Of a stretch of DNA of 64,000 nt, positions 7,151 to 16,272 are shown piece after piece. Position numbers and translations under genes: made by a program. The notes under the pieces are model-generated. The model did not search any database and was not told the origin of the DNA. It was given only the letters and a program-made list of their open reading frames with translations. This stretch comes from Micromonospora sp. MH99 (GTDB taxonomy: Bacteria; Actinomycetota; Actinomycetes; Mycobacteriales; Micromonosporaceae), in contig NZ_MUZA01000007.1 in the NCBI RefSeq assembly GCF_021442385.1, positions 96,110 to 160,109 of the forward strand, in the 5' to 3' direction. How positions within the stretch are numbered: the stretch's first letter is position 1; each line of letters opens with the position of its first letter.

Positions 7151-9829
7151 TTACCTACTGTCGAGGCTGGATCGCTCGCGGTGACCCGCCGCCCGTACGT
7201 CCGGCCGCTCGTGGCCGAGCACGACTGCCAGCTCCCGGCGGTTGCGCACGCCCAGTTTGGTGAAGACGCGGGCCAGGTTGTTGTTGACGGTGTTGACCGA
7301 CAACCCGAGTCGGTCGGCGATGCTGCGGCTGGACAGGTCGACCGCGAGCAGCGCGACGTCCCGTTCGCGGCGGGTCAGCGTCGCCTGCTCCGCGCCCGGA
7401 GCGGTAGCGGCGAGCAGTGGTGTGCGTACGCCGTGGCAGGCACGGGCCAGCGTCGCCGCTCGCTGCGCCACCGCCAGCCGGGGTCGACCACGGCGGGCGT
7501 ACGCCCGGGCGGCGGCGCCCAGCGCCTCGGCGGCGAGCAGGGTGTGGCCCCGGACGACGAGGTCGTCCACGGCCGCCTCCAGGGTCGGCCCGTCGTCGCG
7601 GAGCAGACCGTCGGCAGCGGTGGCGAGGGTCGACGCGAGCCCGCCGAGCCGGTCCGCGAGGGCGGTCAGCCGGTCCCGCACCGGCTCCGGTGCGCCCAGC
7701 CGCGCGCACTCGTAGAGCGCCACCGCCTCGATCGTGGGCTGCTCGCTGCCCCGGGCCAGGTCGGCGGCATTCCGGGCGGTGCGGATGGCGGCGGTGAGAT
7801 CCCCCTCGGCCACCTGCACCCAGGCGCGGTTCAGCTCCACCCACGGGTGGAAGATCCGGTTCGCGGTCCGCTCCCGCGCGTCCGCCGCGGCCAGCCAGCG
7901 GCGGGCGCCGGGCAGGTCGCCGGCCAGGGCACGGACGCCGGCCAGCTCGGCCCAGTACGTCCGCACCAGGTGGTACTGGTCGTTCTCCTCGACCAGGGCG
8001 ACGGCCTCGCGCAGGTCGGCTTCGGCGCCGTCGAGCTGCCCCTGCGACTTGGCGATGATCCCCCGGAACCCGGCCCACACGGCGACCATCCCCCGCGCGT
8101 CGCTGGCCACCGCCGCGCGGTAGCCCTCGTCGGCCAGCTCGACGGCACCGGCCAGCTCGCCGGCGGCGTACCGGGCGTAGCAGAGCCCCAGCCCGACCTG
8201 CGCCTCGTTCCAGGGCAGGTGCTCGGGCTCGGCGGCGAGCACCGCCCGGCCCTTGTGGGCCAGCTCCGCCGCGAGCCCGAGCCGGCCGAGCATCCCGGCC
8301 GCCGAGGCGGCGCCCATTGTCGCCCAACTGGCCGCCCGCACGCCGGTGTCGGCCCGGGCCAGCACGGCCTGGCCCACCGCCAGCGCCGCCTCGCAGCGGC
8401 CGTCGTAGAACAGCACCCACGACCGGGTGGCCTCGGCCAGGTCGTACCCGGGCGAGCCCGCCGGCACCATCCGCAGCGTCTCGTGCGCCTCGTCGATCCG
8501 GTCCAGACCCCAGTAGAGCAGCCCGGCCCGGGTGATCGCCCAGATGGCGAGGTGTTTGCTGCCCGGCGGCGGCGCCGGTGGCAGCATGTCGAACGCCTCC
8601 TGGCTGCGCGCCTGGTACTGCAGCACCCGGGCCAGCAGCCACTGCGCCTCCCAGCCCTGCCCGGCGTCGTACGCCGTGCGGGCCAGCCGCTCGGCCAGGT
8701 CGATGTCGAACCGGTCGATGGCCTGCCGCGCGGCGGCCAGCGCGATGCCCGGATGCCGGACGCTGCCCGAGCGCAGTTGCCACACGCCGGCGACCAGCGC
8801 GTCGTCGCGGCGGCGCAGCGGCATGCTCGCCAGCACGTCGGCGAGCTGCCCGAAGACGGTGCGCGACCGGCTGGCGGGCATGCTCGCGCGCAGCGCCTCG
8901 CCGTAGAGCGGATGGGCCATCCGCAGCGCGGTCCGCGCGCCGGAGCGCTCCGCGACCACCATGCCGCTGCGCTCGGCCGCCTCGATGGCGGCCGGATCGA
9001 CGAACCGTTCCAGCAGGGCGAGCGAGAGCGGTTCACCGCAGGCGACCACCTCCAGCACCTGACGGGCTGCCGGTTCCAGGGCACGCTGCCGGGCGCTGAC
9101 CAGCTCGGCCAGCCGAGGGCTGCCCGACGCGGTGCCGCGCCACCGCCAGACGCCTCGCGACTCCCGCAGCCCGCCGGTGTCCAGCGCGTCGGCCAGCAGC
9201 TCCCGCAGCAGCAGCGGGTTGCCGTCGGCGAGCTGGCGCAGCCGGCGGCGGCTGAGGGCGTCGAGCGGCCCCGGCGCCGCCTCGTCGAGCAGGTGGTCCA
9301 CGGCGGTGGCGGGCAGGGGGCGTACCTCCAGCCGCCGGCCCGAGCCGGTCCACAGTGAGGTGAGAGCGTCGGAGAGTGGTTCACCCGCGCGGACCGTCGC
9401 CACCGCCACCGCCAGGCCGTGTACGGCGAGTTGGTGCAGCAGCCCGGCGGACGGTTCGTCGAGCAGGTGCGCGTCGTCGATGCCGATCATGACAGGGCGC
9501 CCGGCGCTGCGGCGGGCGAAGTCGCGCTCCACCGTGACGACCAGGCCCATCGGGTCGACGCGCGGTCGATTGGGCGCGGGAATGAGGTGGGAGACCGCCC
9601 CGAACGGGATGGAGCGGGCCGCGCCGGTCGCGGAGACCCAGTGACACTCCACGCCGTTCTCGGCGGCCCGCGCCAGCGCCTCGCGCAACAGCCGCGTCTT
9701 GCCCACCCCGGCGTCGCCGACCAGCACCAGGCCGGGCGCCCGCGCCGACACGACGTCCTCGATGGTCTTCAGCTCGTCGTCGCGGCCGACGAGTGTCCAT
9801 TCGCCACGTCCCGACATGCCGACCGTCAC
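7151..9829 (-). CDS. LuxR-family ATP-binding transcriptional regulator (LAL type)
   Basis: An 892-residue cytoplasmic regulator of the LAL type. It has an N-terminal AAA/STAND ATPase with Walker A (VLVGDAGVGKTRLL) near residue 40 and a Walker B-like MIGIDDAHLLDE near residue 115. A long TPR-like helical middle follows, and a C-terminal LuxR helix-turn-helix (LTRRERDVALLAVDLSSRS and NTVNNNLARVFTKLGV) closes the protein. Such proteins bind an inducer in the helical region and activate pathway genes. The start is either GTG at 9829 or ATG at 9817, both with acceptable ribosome-binding sequences. No target cluster is obvious here; the SGNH hydrolase downstream is the nearest candidate. Confidence 0.9.
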   Translation of the reverse strand: MTVGMSGRGEWTLVGRDDELKTIEDVVSARAPGLVLVGDAGVGKTRLLREALARAAENGVECHWVSATGAARSIPFGAVSHLIPAPNRPRVDPMGLVVTVERDFARRSAGRPVMIGIDDAHLLDEPSAGLLHQLAVHGLAVAVATVRAGEPLSDALTSLWTGSGRRLEVRPLPATAVDHLLDEAAPGPLDALSRRRLRQLADGNPLLLRELLADALDTGGLRESRGVWRWRGTASGSPRLAELVSARQRALEPAARQVLEVVACGEPLSLALLERFVDPAAIEAAERSGMVVAERSGARTALRMAHPLYGEALRASMPASRSRTVFGQLADVLASMPLRRRDDALVAGVWQLRSGSVRHPGIALAAARQAIDRFDIDLAERLARTAYDAGQGWEAQWLLARVLQYQARSQEAFDMLPPAPPPGSKHLAIWAITRAGLLYWGLDRIDEAHETLRMVPAGSPGYDLAEATRSWVLFYDGRCEAALAVGQAVLARADTGVRAASWATMGAASAAGMLGRLGLAAELAHKGRAVLAAEPEHLPWNEAQVGLGLCYARYAAGELAGAVELADEGYRAAVASDARGMVAVWAGFRGIIAKSQGQLDGAEADLREAVALVEENDQYHLVRTYWAELAGVRALAGDLPGARRWLAAADARERTANRIFHPWVELNRAWVQVAEGDLTAAIRTARNAADLARGSEQPTIEAVALYECARLGAPEPVRDRLTALADRLGGLASTLATAADGLLRDDGPTLEAAVDDLVVRGHTLLAAEALGAAARAYARRGRPRLAVAQRAATLARACHGVRTPLLAATAPGAEQATLTRRERDVALLAVDLSSRSIADRLGLSVNTVNNNLARVFTKLGVRNRRELAVVLGHERPDVRAAGHRERSSLDSR

Positions 9830-9930
9830 CTCGCCCTCGGGGCAGCCCTGCCGTCCACCCTATGGGCAGTCCCGGCACTTCCGCTCGACAGCTGTCGATG
9901 GCCGGCAGGGGCCTTACCGGAGGCGGTCGC

Positions 9931-11034
9931 TCACCCCTGCGCGGTGAGCAGGTAGTCGTCGGCCTCCGGGCTCCACCGCAGGTCGACCGCGCCGCTGGTG
10001 GCGGCGGCCTTGCAGAACTGCAGGAAGCTGCGGTAGCCGAGCTTCTTCTCGCTGAAGTCGGGGCGGGCCCGGCGCAGCTGGTTCTTCAGACCGGAGAGCG
10101 CGACCGGATTCCCGGCGCTGCCGAGCTCACCCACCACGCCCCGGAGCAGCCCGAAGGCGACCTCCCGGTCGCCGTGCTCGGGCAGGGACACCTCGGGGTC
10201 GCCCTTCGCGGGCCCCTCGGCCAGGTCGATCACGTTGTGCTCGGCGAGGTGGCGCAGCAGCTCACCGAAGGTACGGAAGCCGTAGTCGGACTCGCTGAAC
10301 GTCGGGTCCTTGCGCAGCAGGGTGCGCTTGAGCCGGGAGGCGGTCACCTCGCCGCTCGCGCTGCCCTGCAACCCGGCCACCGTCTGGGCCACCTGTACGG
10401 CGAGGGCGTCCACGTCCCGGCCGGGCTCCTCACCCGCCGGCCGCCCCTCGGCCTCCTGCTCGTGTTCCTGTTCGCGCTGCTGTTCCGGCTCGGGCGGACG
10501 CTGGTCGGGGCCGGGTTGCCGGGTCGGGCGACCGCGCCGGCTGCGGGTGGGCGGGATGTCCACACCCTCCAGCCGGTCGTAGTAGAGGAACTCGTCGCAC
10601 GCCGGGGGCAGCAGCGCCGACGTGGACCCCTCGACCCCGACGCCGATGACCCGCTTGTTCAGTTCGCGGAGCTTGTGGACCAGGGGTGTGAAGTCGCTGT
10701 CGCCGCTGCAGATGACGAAGGTGGAGATGTAGTCGCGCTCGAACGCCAGCTCGATCGCGTCGACGGCCATCTTGATGTCGGCGGCGTTCTTGCGGGACGC
10801 GCCCATGCGCTGCGGGATCTCGATGAGCTCGACGTGGGACCGGGTGAGCATCCGGCGGTCCTCGTCGAAGTACGACCAGTCGGCGTACGCCCGGCGCACC
10901 ACGACCCGCCCCCGCTCGGCCAGCGCGTCGGCGATCGGCCGGAAGTCGAAGTCCGCGCCGCCACGGTGGTCGCGGGCCCCCAACGCCAGGTTCTCGTAGT
11001 CGAGGAACAGTGCGATCCGGTCTTCTTGATCCAC
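9931..11034 (-). CDS. NYN-domain ribonuclease-like protein with two LOTUS/OST-HTH domains
   Basis: A 367-residue protein. The first 150 residues form a NYN (PIN-like, LabA/DUF88) domain with the expected acidic residues in ALFLDYENLA, KMAVDAIELA and VICSGDSDFTPL, so a metal-dependent RNase is likely. A charged Pro/Gln/Glu linker follows. Two OST-HTH/LOTUS repeats then appear, each with a helix pair and a YGFRTF or LGYRSF turn; such domains bind RNA in other proteins. I chose the GTG at 11032-11034 because homologous NYN proteins begin near DQEDRIALFLDYEN; a reading 13 residues longer exists. The gene is monocistronic and its RNA target is unknown. Confidence 0.85.
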   Translation of the reverse strand: MDQEDRIALFLDYENLALGARDHRGGADFDFRPIADALAERGRVVVRRAYADWSYFDEDRRMLTRSHVELIEIPQRMGASRKNAADIKMAVDAIELAFERDYISTFVICSGDSDFTPLVHKLRELNKRVIGVGVEGSTSALLPPACDEFLYYDRLEGVDIPPTRSRRGRPTRQPGPDQRPPEPEQQREQEHEQEAEGRPAGEEPGRDVDALAVQVAQTVAGLQGSASGEVTASRLKRTLLRKDPTFSESDYGFRTFGELLRHLAEHNVIDLAEGPAKGDPEVSLPEHGDREVAFGLLRGVVGELGSAGNPVALSGLKNQLRRARPDFSEKKLGYRSFLQFCKAAATSGAVDLRWSPEADDYLLTAQG

Positions 11035-11254
11035 GCGGCTCAGCCTACGCCGGCCGGGGTGGTCAGGGCGCACGCGACGCGCGACACCTCAACTCGCCAA
11101 CCGTCCATTTCTTGCGGCCTGATAGTCGACTCTTTTCAATCTTCGATTGTTGTCTTGCAGTGCGATGTTCGGTGCTGCATCATGACGATCAATGTCGGGC
11201 GTCCGGGGGAACGCCGGGCGGACCTCCACCACCACCCCACCAGGAGGATCACCG

Positions 11255-13291
11255 ATGTTTCGCAGCATCCTGCCGGCACGGGGACGCCCGGGCCGCCCGG
11301 TCGCCACCGCCGTCGCGTTCGCGGCCGGCCTCGCCGTGCTGGTCGCCGGGCCCACAGTGGCCGCCGCCGGCCCACCCGGCTCGTCCGGCGCACAGCCGGT
11401 CGTCACCCGGGCGGCGCTCGACCCGGCGCTGGTCGCCGGACGCGGCGCCGACGTCGACTTCGTCGAACAGGAGGCCGAGAACGTCCGCACCAACGGCGAG
11501 GTCATCGGCCCCGACCGGTCCGCCTACACGCTGCCCGCCGAGGCGTCCGGCCGCCGCGCCGTCCGGCTCACCCCCGGCGAGTACGTCGAGTTCGTCCTGC
11601 CCAGCGCGGCGAACGGCATCACCGTTCGGTACAGCATCCCGGACGCGCCCGCCGGCGGCGGGATCACCGCGCCGCTGCGGGTGGCCGTCAACGGCAGGAA
11701 CGTCCACACCATGACGCTGACCTCGCAGTACTCGTGGCTCTACAACCAGTACCCGTTCACCAACGACCCGCAGGCCGGGCTGCTGCACCCGGACTGGTGG
11801 ATCACCGAGTGCCAGTGCGTGCCGTCGGCCACCACGCCGTACCCGAGCATCAGCACGCCGTTCCGGCCCACCCACTTCTACGACGAACAGCGGCTGCTGC
11901 TCGGGCGCACCTACCGGGCCGGCGACACGGTCCGGCTCACCGCGCCGGCCGGCAGCGCCGCCGCGTGGACGGTCATCGACCTGCTCGACTCCGAACTGGT
12001 CGCACCGCCGCGCGTACGGCTGCTCGCCGCGAACGTGCTGGCGTTCGGCGCCGACCCCACCGGTCGCCGGGACTCCGCCGACGCCCTGGACAAGGCCGTC
12101 GCCTTCGCCCGGCGTACCCACCTGAAGGTCTACGTCCCGCCGGGGACGTACCAGGTCAACCGGCACATCATCGTCGACGACGTGACCATCGAGGGCGCGG
12201 GCAACTGGTACACGATCTTCAAGGGCCGCGAGGTAGCCCTGTCCACGCCCGCGCCGGACGGCTCGGTGCACACCGGCGTCGGCTTCTACGGTCGCGACGC
12301 CGCCGACGGTGGCAGCCGGAACGTGCATCTCTCCGGCTTCGCCATCGAGGGCGACGTACGCGAGCGCATCGACACCGACCAGGTCAACGCGATCGGTGGT
12401 GCGATGAGCGACTCCACGATCGACGGGCTGCACCTGCGGCACACCAAGGCGGGTCTGTGGTTCGACGGGCCGATGCGCAACGTTCGCGTCACCAACACCA
12501 TCGTCGTCGACCAGATCGCCGACGCGCTCAACTTCCACACCGGCGTGACCGACTCCCTCGTCGCGCACACCTTCGTGCGCAACACGGGTGACGACGGCCT
12601 GGCGATGTGGTCGGAGAAGACGGCCAACGCCCGCAACACGTTCGACCACAACACCGTGCAGTCACCGACGCTCGCCAACGGCATCGCCATCTACGGCGGC
12701 ACCGACACCACCGTCTCCAACAACCTCGTCGCCGACCCGGTTCGCGAGGGCAGCGGGCTGCACGCCGGGGCGCGCTTCGGCGCGGAACCGTTCGCCGGCT
12801 ACCTGCGGTTCACCGCCAACACCACCGCCCGCGCCGGGACGTACGAGCTGAACTGGAACATCGGGCTCGGCGCCATCTGGATGTTCGCGCTGGACCGCAG
12901 CATCGACGCGAACGTCGAGGTGACCGGCGACGCGTACCTGGACAGCACCTACAACGCGATCATGCTGGTCAGCGACTGGCCGGTGAAGGACCTCTACTCG
13001 ATCACGAACGTGCGCTTCCGCGACGTCCGGGTCGACGGCACCGGCACGTCGGTGCTCAGCGCCCGCTCGGCCGGGTCGGCCTCGTTCGCCAACGTGGACG
13101 CCCGCAACGTGGGAGCGGTGGGCGTGAACAACTGCGGGTCGTTCCACTTCACCCCCGCCGGGTCGGAGTTCACCCTCACCGACCTGGGCGGCAACGACGG
13201 CGGCTGGCTCGCCCCGTGGCTGCTGCCCAACACCATCACCTGCGACGACCGGCCGCCGGTGGCACCACCGCCGCCTCCGGCCCAGTGGTGA
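11255..13291 (+). CDS. Secreted GH87-like alpha-1,3-glucanase (mycodextranase family)
   Basis: A 678-residue secreted protein. The signal peptide covers about residues 1-38 and an N-terminal beta-sandwich resembling a carbohydrate-binding module about 60-260. A right-handed parallel beta-helix follows from FGADPTGRRDSADALDKA to about residue 620, with a Pro-rich end. In the helix, ADALNFH and NTGDDGLAMW place three Asp residues at 423, 446 and 447. This spacing (23, then 1) matches the catalytic Asp triad I recall for GH87 alpha-1,3-glucanases. The expected substrate is fungal or oral alpha-1,3-glucan. The ATG at 11255 has AGGAGG upstream; a perfect hairpin terminator follows. Confidence 0.8.
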   Translation: MFRSILPARGRPGRPVATAVAFAAGLAVLVAGPTVAAAGPPGSSGAQPVVTRAALDPALVAGRGADVDFVEQEAENVRTNGEVIGPDRSAYTLPAEASGRRAVRLTPGEYVEFVLPSAANGITVRYSIPDAPAGGGITAPLRVAVNGRNVHTMTLTSQYSWLYNQYPFTNDPQAGLLHPDWWITECQCVPSATTPYPSISTPFRPTHFYDEQRLLLGRTYRAGDTVRLTAPAGSAAAWTVIDLLDSELVAPPRVRLLAANVLAFGADPTGRRDSADALDKAVAFARRTHLKVYVPPGTYQVNRHIIVDDVTIEGAGNWYTIFKGREVALSTPAPDGSVHTGVGFYGRDAADGGSRNVHLSGFAIEGDVRERIDTDQVNAIGGAMSDSTIDGLHLRHTKAGLWFDGPMRNVRVTNTIVVDQIADALNFHTGVTDSLVAHTFVRNTGDDGLAMWSEKTANARNTFDHNTVQSPTLANGIAIYGGTDTTVSNNLVADPVREGSGLHAGARFGAEPFAGYLRFTANTTARAGTYELNWNIGLGAIWMFALDRSIDANVEVTGDAYLDSTYNAIMLVSDWPVKDLYSITNVRFRDVRVDGTGTSVLSARSAGSASFANVDARNVGAVGVNNCGSFHFTPAGSEFTLTDLGGNDGGWLAPWLLPNTITCDDRPPVAPPPPPAQW

Positions 13292-13294
13292 ACG

Positions 13295-13328
13295 CGGTGG
13301 GCGGCCCGATCGGTCGGGCCGCCCACCG
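13295..13328. terminator. Bidirectional hairpin terminator
   Basis: A perfect 15-bp stem (13295-13309 with 13314-13328) with a TCGG loop lies between the convergent GH87-like gene and the maltokinase-cap-like gene. Confidence 0.85.
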
Positions 13329-13331
13329 CCG

Positions 13332-13964
13332 TCACCGCCTCCGGGCGTACGCCAGCGGCACGGTCGTCGGCTGCCCGTCCCAGGCGCCAGTCAGGACGGC
13401 GCCCTGCGCTCCGACCGCCCCGGCGGCCGGCCGGCGGACCACGACCAGCTCCACCGCGTCGGTGACGATGACCGTGTCGACGTCGTCGACGACCTGCCGG
13501 ACGGCGCCGATCGCCGGCACCGCCCCGCCGTCGCCGCTGACGTCGATCGCCATCGTCGGCGGTCGCACCTCGCGCCGGCCGTCGACCTCGAAGTACTGCT
13601 CCGCCTGCCCGGCGCCGGCCAGGATGGCGTGGGTCAGCGCCGCCGCGTAGACCGGGTCGGCGCAGCCGTCGTACACCCACCGGCGGCCGAGCGCCGAGTG
13701 GTCGGTCGTGCCGACCAGCCACTCGTCGGCGTCGCGCAGGGGCTCGGCGCGGTAGGTGAGCGGGACCTGGTGAACCGGGGAGTCACCGGCGGCGACCAGT
13801 ATGGTCTCGATGCCGACCTCGCCGGCCGGGTCGTCGAAGCGGTACGCCCCCCGACTCACGACGTCGATGCCGGCCGGCCCCTGCCACCACTGTCGGTCGG
13901 GCAGCCAGGTCGTCAGCAGTTCGAGCTTGGTGGGGCGCAGTGTCGCCCGGTGCAGCAGTGCCAT
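13332..13964 (-). CDS. Maltokinase N-terminal cap-like domain protein
   Basis: A 210-residue cytoplasmic protein beginning MALLHRATLRPTKLELLTTWLP. It resembles the N-terminal cap domain of mycobacterial-type maltokinase (Mak_N_cap) but lacks any kinase catalytic domain. Stand-alone cap proteins of this length occur widely in actinobacteria, and their function is not established. Features visible include the WYDGCADPVYAAAL-like middle segment and a strand-rich C-terminus ending in basic residues. It lies 15 bases downstream of the SRPBCC-CBM2 gene on the same strand, so the two are probably co-transcribed. Confidence 0.8.
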   Translation of the reverse strand: MALLHRATLRPTKLELLTTWLPDRQWWQGPAGIDVVSRGAYRFDDPAGEVGIETILVAAGDSPVHQVPLTYRAEPLRDADEWLVGTTDHSALGRRWVYDGCADPVYAAALTHAILAGAGQAEQYFEVDGRREVRPPTMAIDVSGDGGAVPAIGAVRQVVDDVDTVIVTDAVELVVVRRPAAGAVGAQGAVLTGAWDGQPTTVPLAYARRR

Positions 13965-13979
13965 GCTTCAGGAGCCTAG

Positions 13980-15071
13980 TCAGAGCCCCGCGCACGGGTT
14001 GCCGCCCACCGTGCAGCCCTCCGGCTCCCTGGCCTTCGGCCGACTGTCGCGGACGTCGAACCGGATCGTCCGCGACCCGCCGGCGGGCACGGCCAGGCCG
14101 CTGAAGGTGATGGCCTGCCCGTCCTGACGCCAGTCCGCTCCCTCGACGTCGTCGACGCTGCTGCCCTCGGCGAGGGTCACCACCACCACCCACTGCTCCG
14201 CGGGCGCGGGGCCCGGGTTGTCGACCACCACCTCCCCCGTGTAGCCGAACAGCCGGCTCGAGTCGGTGTCGTAGCGCGCCGCCAGCGGCGGTGGGGGCGG
14301 CGGCACCGCCGCCGTCGGCGTACGCGACGGCGTCGCCGACGGGGTGCGGCTCGGACGGGCGGTGGTCGGCGTGACGCTGCGCGACGGTCGCGCCGACGGT
14401 GTCACAGTCGGCTGCGCGGTCGGCGCCGCCGCCGCCATGCTCGGCGGCGTCGTCGGCGTCGGCGTCGAGGCGGGAGTCGGCGCGGCGGAATGCTCCGGCT
14501 CCCCCGGCAGCGTCAGCCACGCCACCAGAGCAGCCGCCAGCACGACCGCGGCCAGTCCGGCGACCGCCGCACGACGCCGGGACGGCGCCGGGCCGGACGC
14601 GCCGAGCACCGGCAGCTCGGTGGTCATCCCCGCGACGCCACGCCGCAGATCGACCTGCTGGAACGCGAGCCAGTCGAGGATGGCCGGCAGGCGCACGGTC
14701 AACGCCTGCCGGAGCTGCTGTTCGCGTGGCCCGTGCTGCTCGTCCGACCACGAACCGTGGGTCGGGACCTCCCGCACGGTCAACCGGCTGCCCTGCTTGG
14801 TGGCGGTGACGGCGCAGGTCAGCTCGGTGAGCCGACCGGCCTCGTCGCAGCGCAACACCAGCAGCTCCGGCACCCGCCGCTCGGTCACCTCGACCTCGAC
14901 GTCGGTGTCGAAGCCGGGCAGGCCGGCCGTGTGCAGCAGCAGCCGGTCCGGCACCCCCTCCACCATGTCCGCCTCGGCGAACCAGCGGCCGAGCAGCTCC
15001 CGATCCGTCAGAGCGAGCCAGACCCGGTCGGGTGGGTGGGACAGGTCGACGTCCGCGCCGATCTCGATCAC
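13980..15071 (-). CDS. SRPBCC (AHSA1-like) domain - transmembrane - CBM2-like fusion protein
   Basis: A 363-residue protein with an unusual architecture. Residues 1-145 form an SRPBCC/AHSA1-type ligand-binding fold (DLSHPPDRVWLALTDRELLGRWF). One transmembrane helix follows around residues 175-195, then about 80 residues of Pro/Thr/Ser linker. The C-terminal CBM2-like beta-sandwich (YTGEVVVDNPGPAPAEQWVV) ends in a Cys pair. The predicted topology puts SRPBCC in the cytoplasm and the cellulose-binding-like module outside, suggesting a membrane-spanning sensor or anchor. The GTG start is only six bases from a TAGAGT box, so the mRNA may be leaderless. The domains are individually recognisable; the function of the fusion is not known to me. 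Confidence 0.75.
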   Translation of the reverse strand: MIEIGADVDLSHPPDRVWLALTDRELLGRWFAEADMVEGVPDRLLLHTAGLPGFDTDVEVEVTERRVPELLVLRCDEAGRLTELTCAVTATKQGSRLTVREVPTHGSWSDEQHGPREQQLRQALTVRLPAILDWLAFQQVDLRRGVAGMTTELPVLGASGPAPSRRRAAVAGLAAVVLAAALVAWLTLPGEPEHSAAPTPASTPTPTTPPSMAAAAPTAQPTVTPSARPSRSVTPTTARPSRTPSATPSRTPTAAVPPPPPPLAARYDTDSSRLFGYTGEVVVDNPGPAPAEQWVVVVTLAEGSSVDDVEGADWRQDGQAITFSGLAVPAGGSRTIRFDVRDSRPKAREPEGCTVGGNPCAGL

Positions 15072-15077
15072 GGCGAG

Positions 15078-15083
15078 ACTCTA
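15078..15083 (-). promoter_or_regulatory. Possible -10 box of a leaderless transcript (SRPBCC-CBM2 gene)
   Basis: TAGAGT on the reverse strand lies six bases before the GTG start and there is no ribosome-binding sequence. This is the arrangement expected for leaderless actinomycete transcripts. No convincing -35 is seen. Confidence 0.4.
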
Positions 15084-15138
15084 ACGGGTTGCGCGTCCGG
15101 GCCGTTCCGCCCGCCCGGATCGACGACAGGTCGCCTGG

Positions 15139-16188
15139 TCAGCCCCAGCGGGTCGCCCGTTGCGCCGCCGCCGTCAGCGCGGCCCGGGCGGCGGCGCTGA
15201 CCTCGACGACCAGCTCGGCCGCCGGTACGTCCCGGGCGAGCGGGTGCGCCTGCCCGGCCCACAGGTTCACCACCGAGGCGTCGCCGTCGCGCCGGGCGGC
15301 GGCGAGCAGCGGACGGGTCAGGTGCAGCACCTGCGGGTAGCCGGCCGGCGCGACGGCGTCGTGCGTACGCAGGAAGTCGTTGACCACGCCGCGGGCCCGC
15401 TTGCCGGTGTAGGCCCGGGTCAACGCGGTCGGCGCGGCGCTGGCCACCGCCGCGCGGTGCAGGGGTGAGCTGCCCGCCTCCGGGCAGCGCAGGAACATGG
15501 TGCCGAGTTGGGCGGCCTGCGCCCCGGCGGCCAGCGCCGCCGCCAGGGCGGGGCCGTCGGCGATGCCACCGGCGGCCACCAACGGCCGGTCACACCGCGC
15601 CGCGGCCAGCCGGAGCAGCGGCAACAGCGCGTAGTCGTCGTCGTCCGGCATCCCGCCCCGGTGCCCACCGGCCTCGGTGCCCTGCACCACGACGGCGTCC
15701 ACGCCCAGCTCGGCGGCGGCCGTGGCGGCGGCCGGGCCGGTGACCGTGGCCCACACCTCGGTGCCGCGCTCCCGCAGGGCGGCCACCACGGCGCGGTCGG
15801 GCAGCCCGAAAGCGAAGGACACCACCGGGACCGGGTCCGCGAGAAGCGCGGCCAGCTTCTGCGGGTACGCGTCGTCGCCGCCCACCGGCTCGCCCAACCG
15901 CACCCCGAAGCGGTCGGCCTGCGGGGCGAGCCGCCGCGCGTACTCCCCGACGGCGGCCTCGTCGACCGTGTCGTCACCGGGCAGGAAGACGTTGACCCCG
16001 AACGGCCGGTCGGTACGCGCGCGCACCTCGGCGATGTCGGCGACCAGCCGCGCGGTGTCGATCATGCCGGCGGCCAGGAAGCCCAGCCCGCCGACGGCGG
16101 AGACGGCCGACACGAGGGCCGGGGTGGACGGGCCGCCGGCCATCGGCGCGGCGACGATCGGGTGGCGCAGCTCGGACAGCACGGACAT
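15139..16188 (-). CDS. Nitronate monooxygenase (2-nitropropane dioxygenase family)
   Basis: A 349-residue FMN-dependent TIM-barrel enzyme that oxidises alkyl nitronates to carbonyl compounds and nitrite. It starts MSVLSELRHPIVAAPMAGG, the characteristic N-terminal strand. GTEAGGHRGG (His near residue 175) matches the family motif with the catalytic His, and VAAGGIADGPALAAALAAGAQ is the FMN phosphate-binding loop. Length fits bacterial class I/II enzymes. The ATG has GGGTGG just upstream. It is a cytoplasmic protein with no operon partner that clarifies its role; detoxification of nitronates such as propionate-3-nitronate is the family's best-supported function. Confidence 0.9.
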   Translation of the reverse strand: MSVLSELRHPIVAAPMAGGPSTPALVSAVSAVGGLGFLAAGMIDTARLVADIAEVRARTDRPFGVNVFLPGDDTVDEAAVGEYARRLAPQADRFGVRLGEPVGGDDAYPQKLAALLADPVPVVSFAFGLPDRAVVAALRERGTEVWATVTGPAAATAAAELGVDAVVVQGTEAGGHRGGMPDDDDYALLPLLRLAAARCDRPLVAAGGIADGPALAAALAAGAQAAQLGTMFLRCPEAGSSPLHRAAVASAAPTALTRAYTGKRARGVVNDFLRTHDAVAPAGYPQVLHLTRPLLAAARRDGDASVVNLWAGQAHPLARDVPAAELVVEVSAAARAALTAAAQRATRWG

Positions 16189-16272
16189 CCACCCATCCTG
16201 CCGCAGCGCGCCGGCCCTCCGGCTCGCGACGCGGCGCCCGCCCGCACACCGTGGCGTGCACGCCGCCGTCGG

